Positions 17,058 to 20,219 of a DNA stretch of 20,219 nucleotides are shown piece by piece. The stretch covers positions 1-20,219 of the IMG/VR virus record IMGVR_UViG_3300031800_000019; one strand, written 5' to 3'. The notes under the pieces are model-generated. The model was not told where the DNA came from. It saw only the letters and a list, made by a program, of their open reading frames with translations, and did no database searches. Both the position numbers and the translations under genes were made by a program. How positions within the stretch are numbered: position 1 is the stretch's first letter; each line of letters opens with the position of its first letter. The stretch is from a virus.

Positions 17058-19004
17058 CTATTCATCTTCCTGCTGATCGTAGATCACCGACACGGGTGGA
17101 CCTGGGATGCCTCCTGCCGCCGCAGCGGGGTAGGGCGTAACCGTGATCGTTGAACGTCCCGTAGGTGGATCGCCCGCATCGAACGGATACTCCGTTGCTC
17201 CGTCTGATTGGTACAGATACGGCGTAGTCGAGGTGCCAGTGAAGGGAGTGACCGTGTAGGTGTAGGTCGCACCGACATCTGGATCGTGCTTGACCGTATA
17301 GCTGCCCATCCCACCACTGAAATACAACTCGAGAACGAGGAACCACTCCTCGCCTCCCTGATCCTCTGGTGAGAGGAAGAAGTTCTCGAGTTGAACCGTT
17401 GGGCTATCCGCATCGGTATACCGTGCGGGCACGGAAGCCGCCACCAGAGCCGCCTTGACTGTCATGGTGGGCACCGTGTAGGCGGCGGCATCGTACTCCT
17501 TGAGCGCGAGCCCTACGAGCCCGTCACGCTTCAACCCTACTGCCTCCACCCACATCGTCTGGTCTGTCCAGCTAGGCGTATCGTGAGTCACATTGACCAC
17601 ATCACCGACCGCCAACTTCAGCGCCTCGCGTTGGGCTACCACCGTGCAACCCATATCGGCCCGCCTCTCGAGGAACTGCTGGCTGGCGATCATCTCGGCC
17701 ATGTACAGCGACTCGGTGAACGGAAGCTCAAGCCTCGCCTCGACGGCGTAGTCGTTGTCCTCGGTAAGATATGCGTTGCTCGCGCCCGCCTCGGGAATCG
17801 TGATCGGTCGCGGCGTATAGTTGAGATCGCTGTCCACATAGGTGCAGACCAGTGTATTAGGCGTCTCGTCGATGCCCGTCCTGACGAACGACCAGTCGCC
17901 CACAATGTTGGTGCGGTTCAACTCGAACGTCTCCGCAGATTGAGCTTTGCGGATGACGAGCTTGTACTTGCCGCCCTCCATGACGAGACGCCCGCAACAG
18001 GAGGAGAGTAGGCGCTCCAGATTCGACAGCGGCCCATCGTCAGGCATGAGGAAGCCATTGCACGTGAACCTGTCGTCGAGCGTCACCGTGCCGCTACTCA
18101 GGGTGATCGTCACGGGTTCGTCGCAGTAGGCGGCGGCGGTTGAGAAACTTGTGTCGTCTATTTGCGCGGCTGGGATGCCGAGCCCATACCTCGTCGAGGT
18201 CATGAAGTCTCGGATACAGTCCGCTGGGTTCTCACTGTACGCCGCCGCCGAGCCAAGGCTCTGGCAGTCGAGCACCTTATTCCCCTTAACCTTCAAGGTC
18301 ACGTTCTCGACGCCATTCGTATAGATGTCTTCGTCGAAGTACAGCCACAGCACGATATAGGCGACGCCCACGCCCTCCGCATTTGTTCCCCATGCGGTAC
18401 TGAACTCGTCGTTCAGCGCGTAGTCTACTAGCTGCGCGTCATCGCCGTCGTGGAGGAAATACTCCAGCCAGAAGTCGGTACCGTAGACGCCGCTCCCCAC
18501 GTTACCGTTCCACGGGCTCTTGACCACTGAGTTGTCGAATGGCGTGGGATTACCAGTGCTAGAAGTCTGGGCGATGTTCACTCCGAAGACGGGGTTCTCT
18601 AGCGCCCTCGCTTCGTTGAAGTAGACATCCGTGACCGCCTCGATGCCGGACCCCGCTTCTGGTGCTATGGCGAACGCGCCCACCAGGGCGAGGACATTCA
18701 CGTCGCTCCCCTGCCGTTCATCGACGATGCTCATGCCGACCTTCGCCTTCCCGTAGATGATGGGGAGCGATATCTCCGTGCCCGTAGTATTGCGTTGTAT
18801 CCCCGCCTGCTTGCCCGCCACCCCATCGTTGAGGTTGTCGAGCTGCGACTTCAGGCTCCGGCCCGCGATGGCGCTTGTGATGAGGCCACCGATCATGGCG
18901 GCGGTGCCCCAACTCATCGTCGTCACCGCCGCCAGACCGCCCGTAAAATAGATGGCCGCAGTTATGGCCGCACCCTTGATAATGGTCTTGGCTACGTCGC
19001 TCAT
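17058..19004 (-). CDS. Tail hub / tip attachment protein, lambda J-like, 648 aa
   Basis: The central tail tip protein, which forms the hub that carries fibres and contacts the cell. Features are a hydrophobic Gly/Ala-rich N-terminus (about 8-50, 'IIKGAAITAAIYFTGGLAAV', 'AAMIGGLITSAIAG'), then 'QRNTTGTEISLPIIYGKAKVGMSIV', the usual entry of J/gp21-type hubs, a region with 'PADCIRDFMTSTRYGLGIP' (the J-like 'NPadiirdlLts.ryGlG' element, about 260-280), and beta-rich C-terminal domains (about 530-640) like fibronectin type III. Start ATG 19004 overlaps the NlpC-like TGA (ATGA), and the stop precedes the promoter-like gap. The order peptidase-hub-fibre is typical of siphoviruses. Confidence 0.82.
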   Translation of the reverse strand: MSDVAKTIIKGAAITAAIYFTGGLAAVTTMSWGTAAMIGGLITSAIAGRSLKSQLDNLNDGVAGKQAGIQRNTTGTEISLPIIYGKAKVGMSIVDERQGSDVNVLALVGAFAIAPEAGSGIEAVTDVYFNEARALENPVFGVNIAQTSSTGNPTPFDNSVVKSPWNGNVGSGVYGTDFWLEYFLHDGDDAQLVDYALNDEFSTAWGTNAEGVGVAYIVLWLYFDEDIYTNGVENVTLKVKGNKVLDCQSLGSAAAYSENPADCIRDFMTSTRYGLGIPAAQIDDTSFSTAAAYCDEPVTITLSSGTVTLDDRFTCNGFLMPDDGPLSNLERLLSSCCGRLVMEGGKYKLVIRKAQSAETFELNRTNIVGDWSFVRTGIDETPNTLVCTYVDSDLNYTPRPITIPEAGASNAYLTEDNDYAVEARLELPFTESLYMAEMIASQQFLERRADMGCTVVAQREALKLAVGDVVNVTHDTPSWTDQTMWVEAVGLKRDGLVGLALKEYDAAAYTVPTMTVKAALVAASVPARYTDADSPTVQLENFFLSPEDQGGEEWFLVLELYFSGGMGSYTVKHDPDVGATYTYTVTPFTGTSTTPYLYQSDGATEYPFDAGDPPTGRSTITVTPYPAAAAGGIPGPPVSVIYDQQEDE

Positions 19005-19435
19005 GGCCCGAACCTATAGACCCGTGCCCGCCGTCTCAGATCAGCCCTGCCGATCCAGTGCGGTCCCTGCACAGGATCGCTCGTCAGTAGCACCTCGCCA
19101 TCCAGCGCGAGCGCGAGACGGGGCAGCTTGTTCGCCGTCCCCGGCCTGACGACCACATCGCCACCACGTAGGTCGCTGATGGGCTGAAGCGATGCGCCGC
19201 ATCCCTCGAAGTATTTGCTGGCGCTCGAGCCCATCGTCTGCATCCATGCCCGAGCTTCCTCCCGCGATGCGTATGCGATGTTCATAAGCGGATGGCCGAA
19301 GACGACCTCCAGGCCCTGACGCAGCAACGTGCCGCAGTCGGTCTCTCCCCACGCCCATTGCATCCGACGCTGGCGCTCGCCCCAGAGCAGAAGCTCTCGC
19401 TGCCACTCCGGCACCCGCTCAATCTTCTGTGCCAT
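19001..19435 (-). CDS. NlpC/P60-like tail assembly peptidase, 144 aa
   Basis: Resembles the small cysteine-peptidase-like proteins (DUF6950 / lambda K-like group) found directly before the tail hub. 'MQWAWGETDCGTLLRQGLEVVFG' (25-47) carries the candidate catalytic Cys C34. A 'DLRGGDVVVRPG' segment near residue 90 is where such proteins have their second core strand. The expected catalytic His is not obvious: the 'GPHWIGRADL' near 125 offers one candidate, H126. It may help the tail tip cross peptidoglycan or be purely structural. ATG 19435 overlaps the upstream gene by 17 bases and lacks a clear ribosome binding site. Confidence 0.72.
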   Translation of the reverse strand: MAQKIERVPEWQRELLLWGERQRRMQWAWGETDCGTLLRQGLEVVFGHPLMNIAYASREEARAWMQTMGSSASKYFEGCGASLQPISDLRGGDVVVRPGTANKLPRLALALDGEVLLTSDPVQGPHWIGRADLRRRARVYRFGP

Positions 19436-20090
19436 AATACGGGCCGTGATAGCCCGAGGCCTGGTTGGCTCTTGCGCCTACACGGCCCCAGTAGATGGGC
19501 CTCCCTACCAGATCCGGCAGCGTCTGGAAGAAGATGTCGGGGTTGGTCGCGTCAAAGATTCCGCCCCGCTTCTGGAGTAGTCTCAGGCTCGGGACGTTCG
19601 TCCGTAGAAGGCGACGGAACAGATACCGCGCCAACTCGCTGACTATCGTGGTCGATACCGTCACCGTACCCCTAGTGCTCTCGTCGCTAGGCGTATGCGA
19701 GATCTCCCAGCTTGCGTTCATTAGGCCACCGAACGCCTCAATCGGGTCGGTGACGATAATCCCCGTGCTTGTGGTGATCTGACCCCAGTACAGAGTGCAG
19801 TCGCGCCCCCGTAGCTGGTAGTCGAGGATCTGCGTGATCAGCGCCGTATCGACGCCTGAGAGACTGAGACGCAGACTCTGACCGGACGGGTCTGCCGTCT
19901 CAGCGGGAGGATTGAACTCGATCACGCCGCCGATGCCTGTCCAATTTTGAGAATCCCAGGCGACATTCGATGGAGCGGTCGAATAGTAGAGCGTCGTGTT
20001 CGATGTTACGATCTTGATCAACCACACATCAGCATAGCCCTCCTTCGCGCTGATCGCCGTCTGCATCGCCGCAGTCAGGGTGCGCGACAT
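19419..20090 (-). CDS. Tail assembly protein, 223 aa
   Basis: Fits the DUF2163/BR0599-like tail proteins that precede the NlpC-like gene: an opening 'MSRTLTAAMQTAISAKEGYADVWLIKI', 'NWTGIGGVIEFNPPAETADPSGQSLRLSLSGVD', 'QLRGRDCTLYWGQI' and 'FGGLMNASWEIS', all beta-rich structural segments. The ATG at 20090 is preferred over one at 20162, because the earlier frame overlaps the previous gene's coding end and GGAAG sits before 20090. Probably part of the tail tip ring. Family assignment is by pattern memory. Confidence 0.74.
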   Translation of the reverse strand: MSRTLTAAMQTAISAKEGYADVWLIKIVTSNTTLYYSTAPSNVAWDSQNWTGIGGVIEFNPPAETADPSGQSLRLSLSGVDTALITQILDYQLRGRDCTLYWGQITTSTGIIVTDPIEAFGGLMNASWEISHTPSDESTRGTVTVSTTIVSELARYLFRRLLRTNVPSLRLLQKRGGIFDATNPDIFFQTLPDLVGRPIYWGRVGARANQASGYHGPYYGTED

Positions 20091-20091
20091 C

Positions 20092-20219
20092 TTACGGGGC
20101 TTCCTTAAAGGTGACCTGTAGGCCACCGATAAACTCGTCCGGTCCTGCGGTGGCAGACGCATAGTCCAACACCACGGCAGTCAACGTGGCGTCCGCAATC
20201 GTTAGTAGCGCATCATCGG
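20092..20219 (-). CDS. C-terminal part of a tail gene cut by the window edge
   Basis: An open frame runs from the right edge to TAA at 20094-20092, encoding at least 42 residues and ending 'GPDEFIGGLQVTFKEAP'. It lies one base before the next gene's ATG in the same direction, so it is very likely real. A segment 'LLTIADATLTAVVLDYA' may be a helix or strand pair. By order it should be another tail structural protein. Function cannot be told from this end. Confidence 0.62.
   Translation of the reverse strand, partial: DDALLTIADATLTAVVLDYASATAGPDEFIGGLQVTFKEAP

Noticed and set aside
17391-18011. A 206-codon plus-strand frame opposite the tail hub gene
   Set aside because: Antisense shadow; no ribosome binding site, no motif, and it would interrupt a clean leftward tail operon.
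1-20219. tRNA genes, integrase, attachment sites or insertion sequences
   Set aside because: None was recognised by eye: no cloverleaf-like sequence, no recombinase motifs and no transposase with terminal repeats. A tRNA search program would be needed to exclude tRNAs fully.

Overview
The window looks like about 20 kb of the genome of a tailed double-stranded DNA phage, probably siphovirus-like. The evidence is a lambda-J-like tail hub protein, a NlpC/P60-like tail assembly peptidase, a large repetitive tail fibre, a compact lysis cassette, and a long replication/recombination operon with helicase, RusA, SSB-like and nuclease genes. DNA is fairly GC-rich. Genes are densely packed, and most neighbours overlap by 1-4 bases. 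I see no integrase, lysogeny repressor or bacterial housekeeping gene, so a lytic phage is the simplest reading. The host cannot be told from the sequence. Several proteins resemble families I recall from uncultured marine phages: the tail fibre C-terminus, the small protein at 12732-13094, and the 'GYDDC' protein at 1646-1912. These resemblances are from memory and no search was run.

Layout from right to left, which is the main direction of transcription (minus strand). At 20219-12732 are tail genes: a partial tail gene, a tail assembly protein, a NlpC/P60-like protein, the tail hub, two small tail proteins, the 1066-residue tail fibre and a small accessory protein. At 12766-11128 is the lysis cassette: a membrane/coiled-coil protein, a holin candidate, an M15 peptidase endolysin, a 40-residue membrane protein and a spanin-position coiled-coil protein. 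At 9261-11084 is a rightward (plus-strand) island of seven small, mostly unknown genes. It has two copies of a palindromic leader block and ends in a strong intrinsic terminator. At 8940-583 is one leftward early operon of 13 genes: PD-(D/E)XK nuclease, SSB-like protein, two unknown proteins, an HNH-like nuclease, a helicase-methyltransferase fusion, a 25-residue Cys-rich mini-ORF, RusA, a C5 methyltransferase, a replication initiator, a small conserved protein, a DnaB-type helicase and a 67-residue protein. At 404-1 are an HNH endonuclease and the first codons of the next gene, which by position could be a terminase small subunit.

How the parts fit together: the initiator gene contains phased TGATATC iterons beside an AT-rich stretch and hexanucleotide repeats, so it may carry the replication origin, as lambda O does. 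The DnaB-type helicase sits two genes downstream. RusA, the RecB/Cas4-like nuclease and the SSB-like protein would handle recombination. The two DNA methyltransferases, one fused to a helicase, probably protect phage DNA from restriction. The items that look least described are the intragenic origin candidate, the duplicated CATATG-palindrome leaders of the rightward island, the helicase-methyltransferase fusion, and the repeat plus two-codon ORF upstream of the HNH gene.
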